Positions 11,822 through 22,372 of a stretch of DNA of 64,000 nucleotides are shown in pieces. Position 1 is the first letter of the stretch. Each line of letters begins with the position of its first letter. The notes below the pieces were generated by a model. It saw nothing but the letters and a program-made list of their open reading frames with translations, was not told the origin of the DNA and made no database searches. A program made the translations under genes and the position numbers. This stretch comes from Paragonimus skrjabini miyazakii. Lineage: Eukaryota; Platyhelminthes; Trematoda; Plagiorchiida; Troglotrematidae. Location: the NCBI GenBank assembly GCA_014338405.1, contig JTDE01000196.1, positions 1 to 64,000 of the forward strand, written 5' to 3'.

Positions 11822-13027
11822 CTTCCTCGGAGTTAGGTTTTATAGTGAATTGTCTGACTGCTTCGGGTCCAAGAGCGGCTTACGTCAAGGCTACGCCCTA
11901 TCACTATTTTTGCCTAATTTTGCCAAAAACGAAATAGTGACAGACTATCTTGCGGCACTTACGATATGCCGACGTTGATCATCTGCCCAATGGAAAACTG
12001 AATGGTCTTGATTATGCTGATGACAAGGTGTTACTGTTTGACAACTTTCAAGCAGTACAAATAATCCTAGGCGCCATTTCGCACCCTGCTAAGCATTTCG
12101 GAATTTACTTTGCAGCCTCGAAGCGCAAAGTGTTTCTGCAAAACTGCTGTGATTACGTAGACTTAATGCTGGATAATGAAATTATGGAAGCTGTTGACTG
12201 GTTTGTGTACCCGGAAAACTGCATCAGCTGTGGGGGAAGTATAGGGAAGGAAATAGAAGCGCATATCTCTACGACTAGGTCGGTATTCGCTAATCTAGGA
12301 CACCTGTGGTGACAGGAAGGCATCTCTCTTAGGCTTAAAGGACGTGTATTTAAGGCGACAATGAGCGGTGTATTACTATACAACAGCAAAACGTGATCGT
12401 TCAAGATAGAAGACGTGTAGCGACTTTAGGTATGTGACCATCAGTTTCTGCGTCCGATCACTAGCATCCATACATTTGCGCAGTCTTAGATGGTTAGATC
12501 ATTTACTAAGGATACCAGCTAGTCTGTCACATCGAGCACTGTTTGCCGACGCTGAGGCGGATTGGCATAAGATGCGAGGTGGACAGACGATGACCTGGTT
12601 TAGAGAAATGAAGTCATTCACCAAGGGGCTAGCCATGATAGGTTGAGTTTATCTCCCGGGTTGGGAACCACGCGACTCATAGATTCGGTGGCTGGAGACG
12701 TTGAGTGAGATGGGGGTTAATCGAGCTCGGTGGCGTGAATGGTGTCGCTGTTTGGCCGAATTGTCTGTGAAGTAAATGTAGTCAGTGACGTGGGGCATTG
12801 ATAGTTACCTTAATAATGACGCCGTACTTTCTTTTATGGCTCGGTTGTTTGCTTGCAAGGTGATATTGACTATTTGAATATAGACTAAGCTATTTTAGTA
12901 ACTAGGTTCCCTCCGCTGACCTGCTGTTTTTTCTCATCCTATACAGGTTTTGTTTTTATCTTCATGGTTGTGTGGCAGTTAAGCATCAGTGTGGACCACT
13001 GATGTATTGATGCCTACGGTGATGATA
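11822..13027 (+). mobile_element. RTE-type LINE copy 1, 3' segment (catalytic RT, C-terminus and tail)
   Basis: Homology to 14680-15990 resumes at about 11822. The RT catalytic motif LDYADDKVLLFDNFQ is present, with YADD at 12013-12024, followed by HFGIYFAASKRKVFLQ and CISCGGSIGKEIEAHIS. The C-terminal part continues in other frames (SLRWLDHLL; DAEADWHKMRGGQTMTW) to about 12770. The 3' UTR ends in a short TGA-rich tail near 13020. Frameshifts lie around 11940, 12312 and 12420. With 7640-9411 it makes a copy of about 3.0 kb, close to full length for an RTE. Confidence 0.85.
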
Positions 13028-13489
13028 AATCCTCTCCCACATCACTTCTTTTACGTATTCACGACAATTTTGAGCTTCCTCTCGCGAGGAATATGTTTCC
13101 AGGCTAGTATAATTAACAAAGTTTGAAAGTTAGTTGGTTCGTATAAGAGTTATTTTACTGGTGGTGACTGATGCCAGCCTGAACTCGACATATTGCCATA
13201 GCTTTCCTAAGAACTGGTATGGTGCTGAACGAGCAAACGAAATTAGTCGTTCACTAGACACATATCTGATAGATTGAGTGGCGCCTGGATCTTCTTTTGT
13301 TGTATCTTCCATGTACACGGCTAATTTGCACATTTTTTAATGACGGATTACGAATTATGTAAAGTGGTAAGTAAAAACATCGTGTGAGACGTTTCGCCGT
13401 ATCAATTTTCTGAACGGCAATCAGGTTGTAAATTGCACCACATTGTGAACTTAGTGGAACCCAATTTGCTTAGTAGTAATACTCTTTGT

Positions 13490-13905
13490 CTACTCATCAG
13501 TAATCTAAAATATCGCCCTGCAAGTTTAATGAGATCGGGGACTTCGACCTGTATAAGAAGTCCTAATCGCTGGATTATCGACTGGAGTTAACAGGCAGTA
13601 ACTGTGTCTCCTATCGAGATGATCGGGCAACCTGATCATTACTCACAAGCAAAAGAGTGTTCACTTATGATAATTCGGTCGTGTCTAACGTGAGGTCAAT
13701 GGCGCAGCGGTAAACATGGTTGCCTCATGAAACCGTGGCCGGAGTTGTAGTCCCGGCAGTGGCAAGGATATGCACCACTGACGAGCTCTGATGAGAGCGA
13801 AACTCGAGTCTAGTGCTTCTTTTCGAAATGGGCCGACTGGAAATTCTATGAGGATGCGACAGCTGCGATCAATTGTGGGTGATGTTCAAGTTGAAAGAAA
13901 CCTTA
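13490..13905 (+). mobile_element. SINE-1 copy A: tRNA-derived SINE with hammerhead fold
   Basis: Best-preserved plus-strand copy. Order: a remnant of a SINE-1 tail (ctactcatcagtaa at about 13488-13501), a leader at 13541-13699 (containing gactggagttaacaggcagt and tcgggcaacctgatcattac), an A box tggcgcagcgg at 13700-13710, a B box gagttgtagtcc at 13742-13753, a hammerhead at 13772-13816, and a tail ending near gtgatgttcaagttgaa (13896). Pol III boxes about 32 nt apart are typical of tRNA-derived SINEs. Tail sequence before the leader suggests insertion of more than one unit. Confidence 0.85.
13772..13816 (+). ncRNA. Hammerhead ribozyme fold, type I, in SINE-1 copy A
   Basis: All core elements are in order: CTGACGA (13778-13784), stem II GCTCT/AGAGC with loop GATG (13785-13798), GAAA (13799-13802), a very short stem III from CTCGAG (13803-13808), and cleavage triplet GTC ending at 13810. 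Stem I pairs 13772-13777 with 13811-13816 (GCACCA/TAGTGC, one mismatch; GCACTA in other copies). The tiny palindromic stem III is like schistosome alpha-repeat and retrozyme hammerheads, which tend to cut best as dimers. Activity is inferred, not shown. Confidence 0.8.
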
Positions 13906-14012
13906 ACACCGTTATTCCCTTTCGTAAGTATGCACATTTAGAAGTAATTGCTCTGCATGAATGTCGTTCTACCGTTAACGTTAAACAGAACATCGTTCGT
14001 TTACGGGCATTC

Positions 14013-15709
14013 TCTTTGCTGGGCGGAACACTTTGAGGGTCAATTTAGCTGGCCTCCTGCTTCTACCTTGCTGCCTCCACAAACTTCTGATGTGACGCCC
14101 TGGTCGGTAGATCTAGAACCACCCACTGAGTCTGAGGTTCGCAATTGCATCTCGGCTCTCAATCGTAATAAGGCTGCCGGACCAGATGATCTCGTGCCGG
14201 CACTTTTTAAAGAAGGTGGAGAGGTGTTAGTCGAGGCCTTAACTCAGCTGTTTTAACTTGTATGGTCGACGGAGACCATCCCTCCGCGCTGGGGTCACGC
14301 AATAATAGTCCCTATATTCAAAAAGGGTATCAGGAGCTCTTGTGAAAACCATAGGGGAATTAGTTTGACCCCAGTCATTTCTAGGGTTCTGGCCTCCATT
14401 ATACTTCGTCGACTCACTGCAGTTCGTGAGTTAAACATTAGAGAAGAACAGGCAGGGTTTCGTCCTGGCCGGGGATGTATAGATCATATTTTTACCCTTC
14501 GTCAAATTTTGGAGCAGCGTCATGTATACCGCCGGCCAACAATTGCCGTATTTCTCGATTATAAAGGTGCATTCGATTCAGTGGATCGATCTACACTTTT
14601 AGAGTCGCTTAAACGCAGGGGTGTGCCGACCAAGTATGTGAACATACTGTCGGCGCTTTACTCCCATACTTCGGCTCAGGTTAGGGTTTACGGTGAGCTG
14701 TCTGACAGCTTCAGCATCAGAAGCGGCGTTCGTCAAGGCTGTCCCCTTTCACCATATTTGCTCAATTTCGTCATGGACGAAATAATGGAGGACTGTTTGC
14801 GTCACTCAAATGATGCCGGTGTTGACCTCCTACCTGGTGGAAGGCTGACTGATCTTGATTATGCTGACGATAAGGTGTTGCTGTTTGACAACTTTCAAGC
14901 AGCGCAATCAACGCTGAATGCAATTTCGCGTTCTGCTAAGCACTTCGGAATGCGCTTTGCAGCCTCGAAATGCAAAGTGCTTCTGCAAGATTGCTGTGAT
15001 CACGTAGGTTTAAAGTTAGATAATGAAGTCATGGAAGTTGTTGACCGGTTTGTATACCTGGGAAGCTGCATCAGCGGCGGCGGTGGAGGTGTAGGGAATG
15101 AAATAGAGGCGCGTATTTCCAAGGCTAGGGCGGTGTTTACTAATCTGAGGCACCTATGGCGACAGAGGTATTTCCCTAAAACTTAAGGGTCGCGTATATC
15201 AGACTACAGTGAGGGCTGTATTGCTTTACGGCAGCGAAACATGGCCGATCAGAGTAGAGGACATGAATCACCTCCAGGTATTTGACCACCGATGTCTGCG
15301 TTCAATCGCTCGTATCCGGTGGCACCAACGAATAAGCAACGAGGAGGTTAGGAAGCGAGTGTTTGGCACTGACTGTCAAACGAGTTCTTTCGTTCAGTCC
15401 TTACACTTGTACAGACTTAGATGATTAGGTCATGTACTAAGGATGCCAGCTAGTCGTCTGCCACACCGTGCACTGTTTGCCGACGCTGCGGCCGATTGGC
15501 GTAAGGCGCGGGGTGGACAGATGATGACCTGGCGTAGACAAATGAAATCGTTCACGAAGGGACTGGGCACTGTAGGTCGGGTTCGTATTCCGGGTTGGAG
15601 CCCTCGCGACTCAGAGAGTCGGTGGCTTGAAACTTTAGGTGAGATGGCGGCTAACCGAGCTCAGTGGCGTGAATGTTGTCGTTGTTTGGCCGAGTTGTCT
15701 GTGAAGTGA
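14013..15709 (+). pseudogene. RTE reverse transcriptase pseudogene (copy 2)
   Basis: Order of blocks: LNRNKAAGPDDLVPALFK, IIVPIFKKG, GISLTPVISRVLASI, EEQAGFRPGRGCIDHIF, then the catalytic FLDYKGAFDSVD, RSGVRQGCPLSPYLLNF, LTDLDYADDKVLLF (YADD at 14860-14871), FAASKCKVLLQ, FVYLGSCIS, and the C-terminal VLLYGSETW, FDHRCLRSIARIRW, LGHVLRMPASRLPHRALF and GGQMMTW blocks. Lesions: an in-frame TAA at 14254-14256, a frameshift near 15180, a TGA at 15422 in place of Trp, and no endonuclease. The 273-codon open stretch 14365-15186 holds the whole RT palm. Both catalytic Asp pairs are intact, so this was a recent insertion compared with its neighbours. Confidence 0.9.
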
Positions 15710-15990
15710 GTGCACTTAATGACGCGGGGCAGTGAAAGCCGTAAGGAAGCTGTCTTGCTGATGACGCCTTACTTTCACTTACAGCTCGGTTGTTTGTTTG
15801 CAAGGTGTAGGCGCCTTGATGTTGTATGTTTGAATGTAGACGTAGCTATTTTTTAGTGGTTAGGTCCCCTCCCCTCCCTCTTTTTTCTTCTCTCTTCCTG
15901 AACAGGGTTTGTTTCTTCTTCTTCATGGTTGTGTGGCAGTTAAGCATCAGTGTGAACCACTGATGTATTGCTGTCTATGATGATGATGAT
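14013..15990 (+). mobile_element. RTE-type LINE copy 2, 5'-truncated, best preserved in the window
   Basis: Starts inside the linker (WAEHFEGQFSWPPAS) and runs to a 3' end with a (TGA)n tail at about 15977-15990. The 5' truncation is normal for target-primed LINE insertion. The 3' UTR after the stop at 15707-15709 includes a pyrimidine-rich run (ctcccctccctcttttttc) and a conserved end (gtgtggcagttaagcatcag) shared with copy 1 at 12970. SINE-1 copies lie on both sides (ending at 13905; starting near 16160). Confidence 0.92.
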
Positions 15991-16159
15991 TGCCATGGTT
16001 ATCAGTCTTTATCTTCTCGGCGTTATTCCTAATCTCTTCAGGAATGCGAATGATGAAATCATTTATGCGGGACGTTTAACTTATATCAACGAAAAATCTT
16101 GGCTGCTTATGAGTAATCAAAATTCCGTTGAATGAGTCTGATGATTTCTGTGATTTCAA

Positions 16160-16430
16160 CTTGGGGCAAGTTCTAGTCTTTTGGTGTAATCGATTGAAGT
16201 TAACGGGACAGTTGCTGTATTTTCTCTCGAAGCGATCGAACATTCTGAACACTACTCACAACGGAATATAGCTAGGTGTTAGCATGTGATACTTTGGTTT
16301 TGCCCAATGTGAAGTCACCCTTGCAGTGGTCAACACGATTGCCTGATAAAAGCTCAGCTGGAGTTGGAATCTCGGTAGTGACAAGAGTATGTATTATTGA
16401 AGAGCTGTAACAAAATTGAAACTTAACCAA
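16160..16430 (+). mobile_element. SINE-1 copy B, old
   Basis: Diverged copy: leader aatcgattgaagttaacgg near 16187, degenerate A-box region gcagtggtcaacacgattgcc near 16325, B-box region gagttggaatctcgg near 16362, then a damaged hammerhead (attgaagagctgtaacaaaattgaaac), in which CTGANGA and stem II are broken. It lies just after RTE copy 2. Confidence 0.65.
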
Positions 16431-17159
16431 AGTGCTTATTTTGTAGACGGTTGACTGAATTGTCTGTGAGGATATGTTAGCGGTAAGCATTTATTAGTGA
16501 TTTTCAATTTATATTGGCCGAACTTCCCTTTCACCTACAAATAATAATTTTAATCGCCGCCTTAAGAAACGACAATTTTTTTCTGAATACTTCACTGACA
16601 TTTTTCTCTTTCAAGTCCCGATTTATTCGTCCTCTTGGTCTGTTCCGACGTTTTCTCACTTCTTAAAGATCTAAGCCAATAGATTTGTATCCTCATGTGA
16701 AGTTTACGCAGAAAAAACAGAGGCCTTGACACTGAAATAACATTCCCTTATCAATTAAATATTGGAATGCATGTAAGGTGATTTTTACCGACTTACTGGG
16801 CCAAGCTTTTGTAGGAACTCTTCAGGGCAGCTTGAAATGTGAATTAGCTTCGTGCTTACTGAATTGACCACATGTTATGGGAGTACCGGTTCGAACGATG
16901 TTGTTTTTGTCTAGATTAATTCCACGGGATTTAGCCAAAATTTAGGTCATTATTCGACACAGGTGATTGAAATCCGTGAGTCGACAAGTTAGGTGTACCT
17001 GATGATTTATGGTAGTCCTGTGATGAATCCGTTTTTCCTACTGTTTTGTAATCATCAAGACATACTTGTGGAACTGCTACCGATTTGCATCAACAACCAT
17101 CATCTCAAGGGACAAGTATCGATTTAATTGGGTATTTGAACTCACAGTTTGTAAATAAC
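16431..17159. other. Unrecognised, no gene seen
   Basis: AT-rich and stop-filled, with no repeat or family recognised. Confidence 0.5.
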
Positions 17160-17660
17160 AATTTGTTGTGTTGTTGTTAGGGCGTCCATTTCTTTCCGTC
17201 CAGAAACCGCCTCCGTCCTTGAGAAAAAAAACGATTGACTTTATCCTAGTCAGCGGGCCTGATCATAGCGACCGAGAGGTGGCCCCGGCTAGTTTTTACC
17301 CGTCCGACGTTTCATGCCGCTGTGCGCATTAGTGCCCCTAACTCTTTTTTTCGGTAACTGTTTTCGTTGATGTCTTGGGAATGCTTGGTCATTATGTGCC
17401 ATATAAATACTTTGTAGTTGTCGCCTTGGTCGCACACGTTTTCGGGCGGAACAAAGCTCTTACTTTTGCACGCGTCTTTTGGCGTATCTTGGGTGCGAAT
17501 ACGGGGACAGTCGCAGTACTTTTCGGGACCGAGATTTTCGTGTTAATTATTCCTGGGAAGAGAATCCGAATTGTGCCAAGCACACTCCGATATCAAGAGC
17601 GAACCAGCGTATCGTTTAGGAGGGTTTACAACAGTTGGTCGCTACCGTCGTGACAATTGC
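17160..17660. other. GC- and CpG-rich block with TATA-like motif; possible LTR or promoter
   Basis: Clearly richer in CG dinucleotides than its flanks (for example gaccgagaggtggccccgg, near 17270). It contains catataaatactttg at 17401-17415, a TATA-like element. About 90 nt further on, at 17750, tggtgacgggacatgg resembles a tRNA primer-binding site starting with TGG. Together these would suit a solo or truncated LTR, but no partner LTR or gag-pol is next to it. The open frames here (17375-17653 plus, 17392-17583 minus) show no known domain and probably only reflect base composition. Confidence 0.35.
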
Positions 17661-20015
17661 TTTGTGTTGGAAAATTGCTAATCAATATTGTTTGACTACA
17701 AATCAGTTTATTGTGCTAATCAACCGTTGTCTTTTTAGCTAGTGTACTGGTGACGGGACATGGAATTCTGTCTCATGCTGTTACCAACTTTCCGTCAGTG
17801 TCAGAATACCGTGCGTTATGTGTTTTTGTTTTGTTCCAGTTTACACAAAAATGTCGTATACAAGAAGCCTCCGAAAATAAATGAAAGTTAGAACTTGCTT
17901 GGTTTGTGAAAAGAAGCAAAAAATGTTGTATATAGTGAAGCTCTGAAATTGGTTGATGGATTGCATAATTCAAAATATCTTCACTGCTACCAAAGGGATT
18001 GTTTCCATCAATTTTTGTTTGAAATTCTCCACATGATCCGACGTATCCTCGGGAACATCGAAGTGTATGTTATCGAATCGTTCCGGTTTTTCCGGTTTGA
18101 TGAGGATGGCGTCGAACTACCAAAATAAATGGAAGGCAGGATGTTATTTGGAAGTTGCATTGTCTATAGACGACAAAAAAGAACCTTGTACAGTGGAGCA
18201 ATTATACCCATGACATCTGTTGTTTTCTACGGTCTTAAGAAATTTCACTCTGTAAGAAAACTTTGACCATATTAGTACCTAAGGTCGGGACATGCCGTCT
18301 GCAGAGTTAGAGACGTGAAACTGTTCATGTGACAGTCTAGAGACGTTATGTGAAACGGTGCGGTACCACAGCGAATGACGTATCGCCATTCACAAAGCTG
18401 ATAACTCTTCATTAAGAGATTTTAGTTTCGCCTTTATAATCTGTCGCGTTTGTTAGGGTTTTGACACTAAGTCAGTGCATTCAGTTGTACTCCTGCAGAC
18501 TAACCGTTTATGTTTTGCATGCAATTTGCATAGCGTGCAGGTTTTGCTCACATGCATCATGAATTGTACGAAAGTTGCTGTTATTGTGTGTCAAAACCTA
18601 CCCAAAACTTTTTATAAACAACTGAGATTTTTGAGTTGATCTTAATGTACACTGATATAATTCACTTCTGCCTTGTGGCTACAAAATGTTCTATAATCAA
18701 CAAGCTTTTGATGACGATTACTGTTCCCGTTTACTTTGTTTTACTCTTTCCAATAAAAAAATATGGTCGCTTGAATATAACAGTGAGCCCCTTCGTGTTT
18801 AGTTGACTGAAATACTATCTTGAAGATGTGGTTCAGCGTTAAGTACGTTAAAGTTTTCTTAAGTTCAAGCTTTATCTGAGCCAAAAGGCCTTTGAACCTA
18901 AATCAGTTATAGCTATCCGGGAATAAAGCTATTTTGCGAACAAACAGAGTAAGTTGAGTTGATTTTTTGGAGTGCCCATGGTACAGCACTTAGGGCTTTA
19001 GATTATCCATCTGGTTGCACGGCACTTGTGTGGAGCGTTCCATGAAAAGACAACCTCTTTATTGTTGCTTCAGATGTGTTTCCTGCGTAAGACTTGGATG
19101 ACGTCTATTAAAGAAACAAAGCAATTATTCAATGAAGCGCTTTTATTGAAACAGGCTTGGTGTTTAAACCATGGGTATTGGACTGACTTTTTTTTGAAGT
19201 GTGCCAGACTGACGATAATGTCTTGAATAACACACTGTGTATTCCAGCTCGAGTTAATACCGAATACTGCTTTCGTATATTTAGCGAATGATTTTTATCG
19301 TGCAATTTCGATTCAGTATTGCGAAATGAGATTGCCAGTTACACGAATGAAAGTCAACGTATCCAAGGTGCCTTGCTTGTCTATACACGCTAAAAATACC
19401 CCCTGATTATCCTCTGCAAATAGCATTATTCTATTTCTTCCCAAATGTTTTAAGTAAAAAAGCAGCTGAAGAGCTTATCTGAATGCGACCAAGTGTGAGT
19501 GGTGTTCAGTTTGAATGAGGCATGTATCGGCATCCCTCACATTAAGGAAATTGATGGTGGTGGTTGGCTAAGTTTAAATAGAAAACGCCTTTATACATTT
19601 TCGAATTTCCATATTAGGTTTCATAAAATATGAGTCGTTTGGTATTATCATTTACTCCGGATTATACTTAAAGCTAACGTGCATTTTGGTGAAAGTTTGT
19701 TCTTTGGAACAAAGAACTGAACCGTTCTTCAAAACATTGGGATAACTATTAACCCAACATTGTGTTTAACAATGTCATCAAGCTAGTCAACCATTAAGTA
19801 TGACGAACATTTGTTTTCGATAGCTTACCATTTGGTCATTGCTGTTGCAAAGGATATTTTTGTGTTTGTTGACTCAAATTCCATCCAACAAAACATCTCA
19901 ACTCCCTTTTGTTTAATGTTACAACTGTATTAACCCGATGATAATTTACGGAAAACGTATTCGTCATTCTCAACGTTCCCCAATCAGGTATGTCGATGGT
20001 AAATTAATTTATGTT
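17661..20015. other. Unrecognised, no gene seen
   Basis: AT-rich DNA with short random open frames; no repeat family recognised. Confidence 0.5.
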
Positions 20016-20235
20016 TATTGATGAGTAGTGGAGGATTTTGTTTTTCCATGTAGATTGAACGTCACTCACAACTGATCGCAGCTGTCACATTCACATAGAC
20101 TTTCCAGTCCCTTTCGAAAATAAGCACTAGACTCGAGTTTCGACCTCGTTAGAGCTCATCAGTAGTGCATATCATTACCACTGCCGGGACTAGAACTCCG
20201 GACACGCTGTTCATGAGGCAACCGTGTTTACCATG
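20016..20235 (-). mobile_element. SINE-1 copy C, minus strand, cut at the A box
   Basis: Tail at the left edge (ttgatgagtagtggagga at about 20018), hammerhead at 20124-20168, B box (reverse of gggactagaactcc near 20190) and half of the A box, ending at catggtaaacacgg. The leader is absent: at 20236 the sequence passes straight into plus-strand copy D. The pair is therefore inverted, head to head. Confidence 0.85.
20124..20168 (-). ncRNA. Hammerhead ribozyme fold in SINE-1 copy C
   Basis: Minus strand: stem I GCACTA (20168-20163) pairs perfectly with TAGTGC (20129-20124). The core CTGATGA, GAAA, short stem III CTCGAG and GTC site are all intact. Stem II GCTCT-AACG-AGGTC has one mismatch. Best core of all copies here. 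Confidence 0.75.
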
Positions 20236-20484
20236 TTTATCGATTGGAGTTAACAGACAGTAATTGTATCTCCTCTCGAGGCGATCGGGCAACCTGATCA
20301 TTACTCACCAGCGAAAGTGATTGAGTGTTCACATATGATAATTCGGTCGTGCCTAATGTGACGTCAATGGCGCAGTGATAAACACGGTTGCCTCATGAAC
20401 AGCGTCTTCTCTTCAAAAGGGGCCGATTGGAAATTCTATGGGAATGCGACAGCTGAGATCAATTGTGAGTGATGTTCAATCTAT
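20236..20484 (+). mobile_element. SINE-1 copy D with internal deletion of B box and hammerhead
   Basis: Leader (atcgattggagttaacagac, cgggcaacctgatcattac, tgataattcggtcgtgcc), A box atggcgcagtga near 20368 and gttgcctcatgaacagcg, then a jump to tcttctcttcaaaagggg. About 110 nt holding the B box and hammerhead are missing. The tail ends near gtgatgttcaat. It is a pol III-dead deletion copy facing copy C. Confidence 0.85.
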
Positions 20485-22179
20485 ATAATGTATGTTTGTT
20501 AAAACCTGCATATATGGCAAACTACTGGTTCCATGAAACGAAGAGAAACATCTTTGTTTATTTATCACCATGGCCACGTGTCTGACCAGATAGCTTATGG
20601 TTCGAAGTGTCGTTCGCCTCATCTTTGATGAGTAATACCCCAGAATGAAAAATGTATATCTGAACGTAAAAAGAATACAGTGGGATGAAATGAGGCCAAA
20701 TAGAAAGGCCAGACTCAGGTGACTACTGCATACCGCAATGTTGAATCACGTTTCCAACCAACGACTCGAGTATTCGTAAAGTCCCCAATTGGGCAATCGA
20801 CACCTGCCAACTTTGTTGACCGAAACAATCTGGATCTTTACGATTTGCAACCCCGCCGTCGTCTAACCATCTCATGTTTTCTCTGTAAATAGTATCCGGA
20901 ATACTAACTACTCAAATTGCAGACGGAATACTCGACTGAGCCTGTATAATGCATATTATTCCACTAATCGGTCAAACTCACGATCGTTCCACTTTATGTT
21001 TACTGTTCAAGTACGGCATGCATGCTAATATTTTGTTCAGAACGGGTCAAAATTTCGGACCTTGATGTAAAAACCTGGTATCACCTAGGTATTCTACGTC
21101 TTTCTTTTCTGCGATAGCCGGGTGTCTTTTTGACACCATAGGTAGCGGTTCAGCTAAGATTATACATCTTTGTTATGCTTGCTGTTAGCTCGTCAGCAGG
21201 AGTACATATATGAGGCGGTTCATGGTTTCAAACAGACGTTTCACAATAGAGAACTTGAGAATGGAGTGGCACTTTGAAAGTGCGAGGCGTACTTCACAGA
21301 CATCCGCACGTTCTATGTCTGCCAGAACGTTTCCGAGTGAACATTTCACACTTTAGTGCACCCTCAAAAATAGCATCCATGTGAAAATTGCACATGAGAT
21401 GAGAGATCGGATACTCCTGACGAATAATACTGGAACATGTTCATAAGTTCTCACTCTGTTTGGACACTGACTGTTAACACGTTACACAGAATAAATCCGA
21501 CGGCATTGATCGCGAAGCACGTCTTGAAAAAACCTTACCTGATAATTCGTTCAGTTTAGTGTTTTGCAGATGTGATCCGAATTTAATAACGCCCATAGAA
21601 ACAATACTAAACAAAAAGTAACTTAAAGTTCTCATGGTAGAACTTTTTGCAACTAGGATTACTTCCGTCAAATTAACAATGCTCCCCAAATTCCCTTTTC
21701 CAATTTGTATTGTTTCTTTGTCATACGTTGATGACCCATTATAGACTGTTCTGTGTATTCAGTTTGACATCTCTTATTACCCGTTTTATTCAGTACTTAT
21801 ATTTCGGATATACTACCTTTATTGATTCAAACATATAAATCGCTTTTTTACTGCTTGTTTCAGGACAAAATGCACCTGTTGTGTCCAATTGTTTCAATTC
21901 TGCTTCAGTGTTTGTTGCCAGACTTAGTAATTCCTAAAAGACCGGTATCTGTTTCGAATCTAGCCGATGTCTAGGTTTATGCAATTATCTTCTCTGAAAA
22001 AATATATCCATAAGCTGTCTAACACAATTTAATCTCCGATGAACAAATATACATGCACACACAAAAGTAAATCTTTTTCATATTCTAAGATCTGGCACAT
22101 TATCTCCTTTTTTTCATGAGATCACCGGTGCCTCTAAATTTGTAAGTCAGCTGTTGTCGCGTGTTAGTTCCTTAACAGT
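20485..22179. other. Unrecognised, no gene seen
   Basis: No family recognised on either strand; stops are frequent. Confidence 0.5.
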
Positions 22180-22372
22180 TTAATGTGAACTTCGCTTAGA
22201 TTTGATCATAGCCGTCGCATTCCTATAGATTTTCCATTCAGTCCTTTGCAAAAAGTAACCTTAGATTCTAATTGGGAAGTTGTTGGAGCTCATCAATAGT
22301 GCATATACTTGTCACGGTTCGAACTAGGTTTATGATCACGCATTCATAGATGATTCGTGTTGACCACCATGA
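22180..22372 (-). mobile_element. SINE-1 copy E, minus strand, old
   Basis: Reverse-strand tail, damaged hammerhead (gcactattgatgagctccaac, then stem II and GAAA lost), B-box region and A-box region (catggtggtcaacacgaat) in the right order; no leader. Confidence 0.7.
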
